Position numbers and translations under genes: made by a program. The notes beneath the pieces were generated by a model. The model saw nothing but the letters and a program-made list of their open reading frames with translations, was not told where the DNA came from and searched no databases. 5,988 nt of DNA from Cytophagales bacterium (lineage in GTDB: Bacteria; Bacteroidota; Bacteroidia; Cytophagales; UBA9547): positions 1 to 5,988 of the forward strand of contig JANYCH010000031.1 in the NCBI GenBank assembly GCA_025360395.1. Direction: 5' to 3'. Positions 1 to 5,988 of the stretch are shown one piece after another; positions within the stretch are counted from its first letter, which is position 1, and each line of letters starts with the position of its first letter.

Positions 1-111
1 GAATGGAATGGTATAAACTCTCATGGAAATATAGTACCAGGATATTATATCTATTATTTAAAATTTAAAGACGGAACACATAAACAAGGTGAAGTAACCG
101 TTACCCAATAA
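1..111 (+). CDS. C-terminal end of a T9SS-sorted secreted protein (partial)
   Basis: Only the last 36 codons are present; the frame is open from base 1 to the TAA at 109-111. The peptide begins EWNGINSHGNIVPGYYIYY and ends GEVTVTQ. It matches the end of the type B (gliding-motility-associated) C-terminal sorting domain of the type IX secretion system: a W-[DN]-G turn, a V-P-x-G-Y-Y strand, a short hydrophilic hairpin around KFKDGTHKQG, and a final V-T-V strand. In that family the domain directs a protein that has crossed the inner membrane through the outer-membrane T9SS channel, to the surface or medium. The rest of the protein lies outside the window, so its activity is unknown. Its stop overlaps the next gene's start by one base (TAATG), suggesting co-transcription and coupled translation. 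Confidence 0.8.
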   Translation, partial: EWNGINSHGNIVPGYYIYYLKFKDGTHKQGEVTVTQ

Positions 112-113
112 TG
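109..113 (+). other. TAATG stop/start overlap between the two T9SS cargo genes
   Basis: The TAA of the upstream gene (109-111) shares its last A with the ATG (111-113) of the LRR protein. No spacer or promoter can fit between the genes, so the second is probably translated by reinitiation or coupling on a shared mRNA. The signal peptide that starts at this ATG supports the start choice. Confidence 0.75.
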
Positions 114-1724
114 CGAAAATTTTACATCATATTTTTAATCAGCATCTTAGCTTACTTTAGCAAAGTAAGTGCTCAAACGGTATTGTTACCTGATACTAAT
201 TTTACCAAATGTTTAAAAACAGTTTTTCCAAGTTCGATCAACACTTCCAACCAGTTAATTATATCAGAAGCTAACAAGGCAAAAGGGACCCTTTCATGCG
301 TAAATATGAAAATTACCTCAGCAGAGGGAATTCAATACTTTACCTCTGTTTCAACAATAAAGTTAAATACTAACAACCTGAGCTTTTTTCCTCAAATTAA
401 CCTTTTAACCAGTTTACAAAATATAGATGTATCTGAAAACCAACTGGAATCCCTTCCCTCTTTTCTAAACCAGAAACGATTAAAAACCATTTTTGCACAA
501 CGCAATAAAATAAAGGCTTTGCCAGATTTATCAAATAATGATTCTTTAATTACCTTATATATACATACAAATCAGCTGGATACGCTCCCAGATCTAGGCA
601 AGCTTAAAAACCTGGTAACACTGAATGTTACTTACAATAACTTAAAATACCTTCCGAACATTAACCAGCTGGTTTCACTTCAAAATCTATATGCATGGAA
701 AAATCAATTGATTGAGGCTCCTTCTCTTACTGCTCTTAATCAATTGATTTATGTGGATTTATCATATAACCTTTTAAAAAAAACACCGGAATTAGGCTCT
801 AAACCAAATTTAAATATTGCCTATTTTAATGATAACCAAATTTCTGTATTGACGGATTTTAGCCAATGTACCCAGCTTCAAAAAGTACGGCTATATAATA
901 ACATGCTCACTTTTAGTGAAACGATTAAACTAATTAATATTCCCAAATACGATACAATTTTTAAACTAATGCCCAACAAGCCTATTAAGCTAGGAAAATT
1001 GATTGAAACCAATCAGGCACTACCCATTAATATTACTATTGGTATTGACCAAAAAGTGGTGGGTATAAAATATGAATGGTTTAAAAATGGGAACCTAATC
1101 AATTCCAAACCAACTGATTCATTAGTTTTTATTAAAGCTGATTTAAAAGATGAAGGCAAATATTATTGTACCATCAAAAATTGCTTTTTCCCAAATGTTA
1201 CTTTAAATTCAGATACATTCACAATAAAAGTTATTCCTTGCCCGGACCCTTCAAATATAATAATTACTTCAAATGAAATAAATTGTTTATCACAAGGAAC
1301 CATTAATATTAACGGTTACAATTCAACAACTTATCCGGCAACTTATGAGTTGTTACCTACTTTAAATTCAAAAACCATCAATTCCACATCAGGAAATTTT
1401 GAAGGATTATCCGAAAGTTCATTCAAGTTGAAAATCAAAATTAAAAATGGTTGCAATTATACATATCCTGATATTATTACAATTCCTCAAAAAGAATGCG
1501 ATGAAGTTTTAATAAGTCCGGATAATGATGGTTCATCTGACAGCTACTATTTTGCTGATACAGGGAAAGTGGTAATTTATGACAAACGTGGTAATATTAT
1601 AAAAACATTGACCATCCCAGCATCCTGGGATGGTACTTCTGAAAAAGGGAAAGTATCTAATGGATTTTTTGTTGCAGATATAAACGGTGGTAAGAAAATA
1701 ATAGGAATAACAGTTTTATATTGA
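111..1724 (+). CDS. Secreted leucine-rich-repeat/Ig-like protein with T9SS type B sorting domain
   Basis: This is a 537-residue exported protein, probably for surface binding or adhesion; no enzymatic motif is visible. Residues 1-21 form a signal peptide (MRK, hydrophobic core, cleavage likely after VSA). Residues 25-79 resemble the N-terminal cap of Bacteroidota LRR proteins (LLPDTNFTKCLK, then EGIQYFTSV). Residues 80-277 are nine LRR units with Asn every 22 residues (88 to 264). Residues about 300-375 look like an Ig-like domain (W323, DLKDEGKYYC ending at C353), although the usual B-strand Cys is absent. Residues about 377-460 resemble a SprB-type module (GTININGY, then GNFEGL and KIKNGC). 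Residues 464-537 are a type B sorting domain (ISPDNDGSSDSYYF, IPASWDGT, final ITVLY). The ATG overlaps the upstream stop, so it likely belongs to the same operon. Architecture is clear; ligand and role are unknown. Confidence 0.88.
   Translation: MRKFYIIFLISILAYFSKVSAQTVLLPDTNFTKCLKTVFPSSINTSNQLIISEANKAKGTLSCVNMKITSAEGIQYFTSVSTIKLNTNNLSFFPQINLLTSLQNIDVSENQLESLPSFLNQKRLKTIFAQRNKIKALPDLSNNDSLITLYIHTNQLDTLPDLGKLKNLVTLNVTYNNLKYLPNINQLVSLQNLYAWKNQLIEAPSLTALNQLIYVDLSYNLLKKTPELGSKPNLNIAYFNDNQISVLTDFSQCTQLQKVRLYNNMLTFSETIKLINIPKYDTIFKLMPNKPIKLGKLIETNQALPINITIGIDQKVVGIKYEWFKNGNLINSKPTDSLVFIKADLKDEGKYYCTIKNCFFPNVTLNSDTFTIKVIPCPDPSNIIITSNEINCLSQGTININGYNSTTYPATYELLPTLNSKTINSTSGNFEGLSESSFKLKIKIKNGCNYTYPDIITIPQKECDEVLISPDNDGSSDSYYFADTGKVVIYDKRGNIIKTLTIPASWDGTSEKGKVSNGFFVADINGGKKIIGITVLY
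348..941 (+). repeat. Nine leucine-rich repeats, 22 residues (66 bases) each
   Basis: The encoded protein has the LxxLxLxxNxL pattern with the conserved Asn at residues 88, 110, 132, 154, 176, 198, 220, 242 and 264, exactly 22 apart each time. Several units continue as LP-x-L (for example LESLP, IKALPDL, LDTLPDL, LKYLPNI). The periodicity is at protein level; the DNA units have diverged and are not recent tandem duplications. The fixed period predicts a regular curved solenoid, a common protein-binding scaffold. The first and last units are weaker, so the outer boundaries are approximate. Confidence 0.85.
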
Positions 1725-1728
1725 TTTA

Positions 1729-2121
1729 CTAGTTTTCAGCCGGGATAAATTCCATTGAAACAGAATTAACACAATGTCTTGTATTTTTAGGGGTTAGTCT
1801 TTCACCAATAAAGATATGACCCAAATGTCCTCCGCACTGAGCACAGATAATTTCAATTCTATGTCCATCTGGATCTGCCACCCTTTTCACTGCACCAGGT
1901 ATTTCATCATCAAAACTAGGCCAGCCACAATGTGAGTCAAATTTACTTTCTGACGTATATAGATGAGATCTGCACCTTCTGCAGGCATAAACCCCCTTTG
2001 CTTTGTTATAAAGATATTTTCCTGTTCCAGGTCTTTCTGTTCCTTTGTAGATTATTATTCTTTCTTCTTCAGGAGTAAGTTGAGCATATTGTTTAGAAGA
2101 TTCTCCAGATAAATTTTCCAT
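1729..2121 (-). CDS. msrB: Peptide-methionine (R)-S-oxide reductase MsrB
   Basis: This 130-residue protein reduces the R epimer of methionine sulfoxide in oxidised proteins, normally with thioredoxin as electron donor. It has the full MsrB signature: two zinc-binding CxxC pairs (C47/C50 in CRRC, C93/C96 in CAQC), the substrate-pocket motif FDSHCGWPSF (residues 61-70), GHLGHIF (98-104), and the catalytic cysteine C117 in NTRHCVNSVSMEF. C65 in the CGWPSF motif sits where two-Cys MsrBs carry the recycling cysteine. No signal peptide is seen, so it should be cytoplasmic. It is a stand-alone MsrB of normal domain length, not fused to MsrA. Its stop lies 4 bases from the convergent LRR gene's stop. 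The start is preceded by an A/T-rich stretch with no Shine-Dalgarno site, as usual in Bacteroidota; I found no good promoter match upstream. Confidence 0.96.
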   Translation of the reverse strand: MENLSGESSKQYAQLTPEEERIIIYKGTERPGTGKYLYNKAKGVYACRRCRSHLYTSESKFDSHCGWPSFDDEIPGAVKRVADPDGHRIEIICAQCGGHLGHIFIGERLTPKNTRHCVNSVSMEFIPAEN

Positions 2122-2277
2122 TTATTTAATTAATCGTTTAGGCCCTGAATAATTCATAAACACAATTTGAGGTAATATTGTTCGTAATAAAAAACAGATA
2201 TTTTACCAAGGCAAAGAGAATCCAAACCAGAATCCATAACTCCATCAAATAAATCCGAGTCAATAAGGTTAAAAGAA
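2122..2277. other. Intergenic sequence upstream of msrB
   Basis: This 156-base AT-rich stretch lies between the msrB start and the recognisable part of the sorting-domain relic. It must hold the msrB promoter on the minus strand, but I see no TTTG-N19-21-TAnnTTTG match there. Plus-strand frame 1 is open from 2191 into the relic, and frame 2 gives a short peptide containing FYQGKENPNQNP before a stop at 2237-2239. Either could be older remains of the same decayed gene. No RNA gene or clear hairpin is visible. Confidence 0.4.
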
Positions 2278-2572
2278 ATGATTTTGCTGTGCATGAGGTT
2301 AAATTTCATGGGCACTTATCTTAAAAATGTGACACTTGTAATTCAATCAGGGAATAGTACTGGACCGATTTTATCACCAGATGGGATGAACATTATGATA
2401 CCTATTTATACCGGATCGGGATTAGCAAAATATGTGACCTTAAGGATAACTGAAATAATTATTTACTCCTGCCAGTTGGGATGGAACTAAAAAAAATAGT
2501 GCAATTGCGAATACGGGTTATTACATCAGTGTAGTCAACAATTAAATATACAGAGTGAGCCTGATCTGGTAG
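2278..2572 (+). pseudogene. Frameshifted relic of a T9SS type B C-terminal sorting domain
   Basis: No single frame encodes a recognisable protein, but pieces of a type B sorting domain appear in order across all three plus-strand frames. Frame 3 gives DFAVHEVKFHG (from 2280). Frame 1 gives GTYLKNVTLVIQSGNS and then ILSPDGMN (2311-2391). Frame 3 gives YDTYL (2394-2408), frame 1 TGSGLA (2410-2427), frame 3 KICDLKDN (2427-2450), frame 1 EIII (2452-2463), and frame 2 TPASWDGTKKNSAIANTGYY continuing ISVVNN (2465-2542). A TAA at 2543-2545 is followed in the same frame by IYRVSLIW and TAG (2570-2572). This parallels the intact neighbour's ISPDNDG, TGKVVIYDKRGN, IPASWDGT and final ITVLY. At least five frame changes plus an internal stop point to decay. 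Sequence from about 2191 may also belong to it, but I cannot recognise it. The end touches the stop of the convergent EEP gene. Confidence 0.8.
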
Positions 2573-3670
2573 TTATTTTCTTATAATGTACTTTGCTACC
2601 AAAGGAAAATGATCTGATTGATCTATAGTCCTTATAACTTTTGATTCTACTGATATCAATTCTTTTGAAGTAAACTGGTTATCCAGCCTAACAAAATATG
2701 GGGGTAGGTTCAAAGTATAACCAAATCCCTTTCCGGAGCTTTCAAAAGAATTATTTAGAACTTTTTTTACCTGCTGATATGGGTATCCATATGGAAATGT
2801 ATTAAAATCTCCGCACAATATAATAGTATATGGCGATTGACGGATAAACTTTATAACGCTTTCTATTTGAGATTTACTTAGAAAAGAACCTTCTTTTAAA
2901 GAATGCATAACAGTTTTGATTTTATCCATAGTGCTGGTCAAAGTATCCTCCTTAGACCACCTTATGTTCATTGAATGAAGATGTATGTTGATAATTCTTA
3001 TAGTATCTGCCTGATATAAAACATCAGTAAATATTCCCCTGTTAAATGCATTATCGTCTACAAAAAGAGTTCCTCTCTTTACTATAGGATATTTTGAAAA
3101 GGTTATTATTCCAAAATATCCATCATTCCAAGATTCCCATATAGGAACAGTATAATAGTATCTTGCTCCAGTATATTTCACAATTTCCTCTATTACACGC
3201 TGTTTTTCTGAATCATTATTATGAAATTCCTGAAGACATAAAATATCCAGTTCATCTGGCATAAGTTTGAGGTACTTAAAGAATTCACCGCAAAAAATTG
3301 AATCATCATTCATAAATGCTTCAGTCCGGTTTCTATTAAATGTTGAAACATTAAATGTCAAAACATTTAATGGACATTCGTCTTTTTTAGCTTTTTTAGA
3401 AGTTAAATATCCTAATGAAAATGTTTCTGTTATAGGCTTATTTAAAAAGATCAACAATCCTGTTAATAGTATTGCATTTAAAAACCTACCAGCTATTATG
3501 AATAAAATCGTACAGACAAAAATTATAATGAGTAAAAATGGGATGGTGTAAGAAACAATATTAATGTACCAGGTACCATTGTTACAATAAGATAGAAAGT
3601 AAATTGCTGATGCCAGCAAGCAGCAAAAAATACTGAGCAAACTAACAGTAATGCTCTTAGCTTTTAACAT
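2573..3670 (-). CDS. Membrane-anchored endonuclease/exonuclease/phosphatase (EEP) family protein
   Basis: This 365-residue protein has a hydrophobic N-terminus with about two to three membrane segments (roughly residues 5-27, 38-60 and 62-77) followed by an EEP-fold catalytic domain from about residue 100. All the expected metal and catalytic motifs are visible: LTFNV with N107, CLQE with E148, GIITFSKYPI (187-196), NIHLHS (228-233), GDFN with D288 and N290, RLDNQF with D330, and SDH with D353/H354. By analogy with APE1-type enzymes this is a complete active site for Mg-dependent phosphoester cleavage. The family covers DNA repair nucleases, DNases, sphingomyelinases and inositol phosphatases, and the substrate cannot be told from sequence. 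The catalytic domain's side of the membrane is not determined here. The gene is probably monocistronic, divergent from gcvP. Confidence 0.87.
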   Translation of the reverse strand: MLKAKSITVSLLSIFCCLLASAIYFLSYCNNGTWYINIVSYTIPFLLIIIFVCTILFIIAGRFLNAILLTGLLIFLNKPITETFSLGYLTSKKAKKDECPLNVLTFNVSTFNRNRTEAFMNDDSIFCGEFFKYLKLMPDELDILCLQEFHNNDSEKQRVIEEIVKYTGARYYYTVPIWESWNDGYFGIITFSKYPIVKRGTLFVDDNAFNRGIFTDVLYQADTIRIINIHLHSMNIRWSKEDTLTSTMDKIKTVMHSLKEGSFLSKSQIESVIKFIRQSPYTIILCGDFNTFPYGYPYQQVKKVLNNSFESSGKGFGYTLNLPPYFVRLDNQFTSKELISVESKVIRTIDQSDHFPLVAKYIIRK

Positions 3671-3687
3671 TTAATGGAGTTGAATCA

Positions 3688-3695
3688 CAAAAATA
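3688..3695 (-). promoter_or_regulatory. Possible -7 box for the EEP gene
   Basis: Read on the minus strand this is TATTTTTG, a match to the Bacteroidota -7 element TAnnTTTG, 17 bases upstream of the EEP start codon. I see no TTTG at the expected -33 position (19-21 bases further upstream), and the sequence is very AT-rich, so the match may be chance. If used, it would give a very short leader. Confidence 0.25.
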
Positions 3696-3729
3696 GTCTT
3701 ATCTGAATTTATTTTTTGAATTTATAAAC

Positions 3730-3752
3730 ATTTTCATTCAAAAATTGAAAAT
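3730..3752. repeat. Short inverted repeat in the EEP/gcvP divergent intergenic region
   Basis: ATTTTCA (3730-3736) and TGAAAAT (3746-3752) form a perfect 7-base inverted repeat around 9 bases. A nested TTCAA-AAA-TTGAA palindrome occupies 3737-3749. It lies about 60 bases beyond the EEP start and about 75 bases upstream of the gcvP promoter. It could be a regulator site, but such repeats are easy to find by chance in AT-rich DNA. Confidence 0.3.
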
Positions 3753-3824
3753 AGGAGACTTCAATCTGGCCAATAGTAATTCAAAATCTAAGTCCACAAA
3801 TTTCAACCCCTTAATTATATATTC

Positions 3825-3855
3825 TTTGAACTGAAAACCCTTTAGAGTAAGTTTG
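3825..3855 (+). promoter_or_regulatory. Bacteroidota-type promoter of gcvP
   Basis: TTTG (3825-3828), a spacer of exactly 19 bases, then TAAGTTTG (3848-3855) match the Bacteroidota primary sigma consensus TTTG-N19-21-TAnnTTTG at every defined position. The match sits 31 bases upstream of the gcvP start, so transcription would begin at about 3860 and give a leader of roughly 25 bases, too short for a glycine riboswitch. Orientation and position both fit gcvP. Confidence 0.72.
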
Positions 3856-3886
3856 TGTTAATATAAATATTCCACAAATTATTTTC

Positions 3887-5988
3887 ATGAACAATTGGAT
3901 TTCTTATTCCGAATCTTTTGAAAACAGACATATCGGACCTGATGCAAGCGAATTAAAAGCGATGTTAAAGGAAATTGGTGTTCCTGACCTGGATAAACTT
4001 ATTTCAGAAACTGTACCTTCAAATATCAGGTTAAAAAAAACTTTAAACCTTCCGAAAGCCCAAACAGAAAAAGACTTTTTAAAGTCTTTTAAAGTAACTG
4101 CCTCAAAGAACAAAATTTTCAGGTCTTTGATCGGAACTGGATATTATGGCACAATAACGCCAAATGTAATCTTAAGGAACATTATGGAAAATCCAGGCTG
4201 GTATACAGCCTATACTCCATATCAAGCTGAAATTGCTCAAGGCAGACTGGAAATGCTCTTGAACTATCAAACCATGATCTGTGACCTGACAGGAATGGAA
4301 ATAGCTAATGCATCTTTGCTTGATGAAGCTACTGCTGCAGCAGAAGCCGTTGCTCTTTTATTTGGATCAAGACCAGCATCCAAAGCAAAATCTTTCAAAA
4401 TACTGGTATCAGAATTATGTTTCCCGCAAACAATTGATGTGCTCAAAACACGTACAGAACCCCTTGGACAGGAAATAGTAGTTACCAGTCATTCATTATT
4501 CAACCTTGAAAATGATATTTTCGCCATTGTGGTACAGTATCCTGCTGGTGATGGTGGAATTTATGATTATAGTCACTTAATAAAACAAGCTCACGAAAAA
4601 GACATCAGGGTGATAGTCGCAACAGATTTATTAAGCCTTACTCTTTTAACTTCTCCAGGGGAATTGGGTGCCGATGTTGTAATTGGCTCTTCACAAAGGT
4701 TTGGGGTACCGCTAGGTTTTGGAGGCCCACATGCTGCATTCTTTGCTACCAAAGATGAATTTAAACGCAATATGCCAGGAAGAATAATCGGTGTATCTGT
4801 CGATGCAAATGGTAAAAAAGCTTATCGTATGTCCTTGCAAACAAGAGAACAGCACATTAGAAGAGAAAAGGCGACTTCTAACATCTGTACTGCACAGGTT
4901 TTGCTATCAGTAATGGCTTCTGCCTATGCTATCTACCATGGACCTGCTGGGTTAAAAAATATTGCACAAAGAGTTCACAGCCTTACTGCTTTAACATCAA
5001 AAGCACTTTCTGGTTTGGGTTACAAACTTGAAAACATGTTTTTCTTTGATACTCTTAAAGTAAGGGTAGACTTAAAAAATGCTAAAATTATTGAACTTGG
5101 ACATGAGCAGAAAATTAATTTCAGAGTATATCAGGATACTTTTGTGGGCATATCCTTTGATGAAAATTCTGATTTAGAGGAAGTACTGTCAATTATTCAA
5201 ATATTTGCACGTGCATCAGGAAAAGAGTTTTCAATGCAACAGTTAAGTGGCTTAACTGAAAAACTGGATCAGGAAATTCCTTCCGGGTTAAAACGTACAT
5301 CCTCATTCTTATCGCATCCAGTTTTTAATTCACACCATGCAGAACATAGCATGTTGAGATATCTTAAAAAACTGGAAAACAAAGATTTAAGTATGGTTCA
5401 TAGCATGATTTCTTTAGGGTCTTGTACTATGAAATTAAATGCCACAACTGAAATGATACCGGTTACGTGGCCAGAAATAAACAGTATTCATCCTTTTGCA
5501 CCGGAAGATCAAACACAAGGTTATAAAGAAATCATTTCAAACCTGGAAAAATGGTTATGTGAAATTACAGGCTTTGATGCGGTGTCTTTACAACCAAATT
5601 CAGGTGCACAAGGCGAATATGCTGGTTTGATGGTAATAAGAGCTTATCACCTTGCAAATGGCGACGATCATAGAAACATTTCACTTATCCCATCCTCGGC
5701 CCATGGTACTAACCCAGCATCAGCTGCAATGGCAGGTATGAAAATAATTGTAGTTAAATGTGATGAAAAAGGAAATATTGATGTGCAGGATTTAAAATCC
5801 AAAGCTGAACAATACAAAGATGATTTATCGTGCCTGATGGTAACTTATCCGTCTACTCATGGGGTTTTCGAAGAATCTATCATTGAAATATGCGATATTA
5901 TCCATCAAAATGGCGGTCAGGTTTACATGGACGGTGCAAATATGAACGCCCAGGTAGGACTGACAAGCCCGGCTACAATCGGTGCTGA
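3887..5988 (+). CDS. gcvP: Glycine dehydrogenase (decarboxylating), glycine cleavage system P-protein (3' end missing)
   Basis: The P-protein decarboxylates glycine with pyridoxal phosphate (PLP) and passes the aminomethyl group to the lipoyl H-protein, feeding one-carbon units to tetrahydrofolate. From ATG 3887 the frame stays open for 700 codons to the window edge. It opens with the family motif FENRHIGP (residues 11-18). The N-terminal half carries GTGYYGTITPNVILRN, NPGWYTAYTPYQAEIAQGR and SSQRFGVPLGFGGPH (268-282). The C-terminal half carries SLGSCTMKLN (509-518), SAHGTNPASAA with H606, and MDGANMNAQVG with D682. The PLP-binding lysine, in a family motif like HLNLHKTF, should fall within about ten residues after the edge. 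The full protein is typically about 950-970 residues, so roughly 260 are missing. Both halves lie on one chain, so this is the long fused form rather than the split gcvPA/gcvPB. No frameshift is seen. A consensus promoter lies just upstream. Confidence 0.97.
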   Translation, partial: MNNWISYSESFENRHIGPDASELKAMLKEIGVPDLDKLISETVPSNIRLKKTLNLPKAQTEKDFLKSFKVTASKNKIFRSLIGTGYYGTITPNVILRNIMENPGWYTAYTPYQAEIAQGRLEMLLNYQTMICDLTGMEIANASLLDEATAAAEAVALLFGSRPASKAKSFKILVSELCFPQTIDVLKTRTEPLGQEIVVTSHSLFNLENDIFAIVVQYPAGDGGIYDYSHLIKQAHEKDIRVIVATDLLSLTLLTSPGELGADVVIGSSQRFGVPLGFGGPHAAFFATKDEFKRNMPGRIIGVSVDANGKKAYRMSLQTREQHIRREKATSNICTAQVLLSVMASAYAIYHGPAGLKNIAQRVHSLTALTSKALSGLGYKLENMFFFDTLKVRVDLKNAKIIELGHEQKINFRVYQDTFVGISFDENSDLEEVLSIIQIFARASGKEFSMQQLSGLTEKLDQEIPSGLKRTSSFLSHPVFNSHHAEHSMLRYLKKLENKDLSMVHSMISLGSCTMKLNATTEMIPVTWPEINSIHPFAPEDQTQGYKEIISNLEKWLCEITGFDAVSLQPNSGAQGEYAGLMVIRAYHLANGDDHRNISLIPSSAHGTNPASAAMAGMKIIVVKCDEKGNIDVQDLKSKAEQYKDDLSCLMVTYPSTHGVFEESIIEICDIIHQNGGQVYMDGANMNAQVGLTSPATIGA

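Noticed and set aside
2278..2490. A 70-codon open frame on the plus strand as a small intact gene
   Set aside because: Its middle matches only part of a T9SS sorting domain and the domain continues in other frames. It has no signal peptide or ribosome site and reads best as one frame of a pseudogene.
2465..2545. Programmed frameshifting or phase variation as the explanation for the split sorting domain, including the run of eight A at 2489-2496
   Set aside because: At least five shifts in both directions plus an internal stop are needed, and most are not at slippery runs. The A run lies inside a segment that reads correctly in frame 2, so decay is the simpler reading.
2546..2600. A bidirectional terminator between the relic and the EEP gene
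   Set aside because: I could find no convincing stem followed by a T run on either strand.
3267..3551. A 94-codon plus-strand open frame
   Set aside because: It lies wholly antisense inside the EEP gene, whose conserved motifs establish the minus strand as coding.
3856..3886. A glycine riboswitch in front of gcvP
   Set aside because: The predicted leader is only about 25 bases and no aptamer-like paired structure is visible in the upstream region.
3904..4113. A 69-codon minus-strand open frame
   Set aside because: It is antisense to the N-terminal part of gcvP, where the plus-strand protein has clear family motifs.
1..5988. CRISPR array, tRNA or rRNA gene, transposase or insertion-sequence ends, defence system
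   Set aside because: No regular DNA repeats with spacers, no cloverleaf-like sequences, no transposase or defence motifs, and no terminal inverted repeats with target duplications were seen on either strand.

Overview
The window looks like a chromosomal segment of a Bacteroidota member, most likely Cytophagales-like. It is AT-rich, its starts lack Shine-Dalgarno sites, and one intergenic region carries an exact match to the Bacteroidota housekeeping promoter (TTTG, 19 bases, TAnnTTTG). The left third encodes secreted proteins with C-terminal sorting domains of the type IX secretion system (T9SS, gliding-motility-associated type B class). The genus is an inference from style; no marker gene fixes it.

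Layout: (1) 1-111 is the last 36 codons of a T9SS-sorted surface protein. (2) Its stop overlaps the start of a 537-residue secreted protein (111-1724) with a signal peptide, nine leucine-rich repeats of exactly 22 residues, an Ig-like domain, a SprB-like module and a type B sorting domain. (3) msrB (1729-2121) runs convergently on the minus strand, only 4 bases away. (4) 2122-2572 has no intact gene, but its right part (about 2278-2572) is a frameshifted relic of a third T9SS sorting domain. (5) A membrane-anchored endonuclease/exonuclease/phosphatase-family protein (2573-3670, minus) abuts the relic. (6) A 216-base divergent intergenic region holds the gcvP promoter. (7) gcvP (3887 to beyond the window) encodes the glycine cleavage system P-protein and has no stop in the window. 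The window ends just before the expected PLP-lysine motif.

The two intact left-hand genes probably form one transcription unit for exported surface or secreted proteins. msrB (methionine sulfoxide repair), the EEP protein and gcvP (glycine catabolism and one-carbon supply) are separate units with no evident shared pathway. I see no new defence system, mobile element, CRISPR array or RNA gene. The least expected content is the decayed sorting-domain gene, which places three T9SS cargo C-termini within 2.6 kb.
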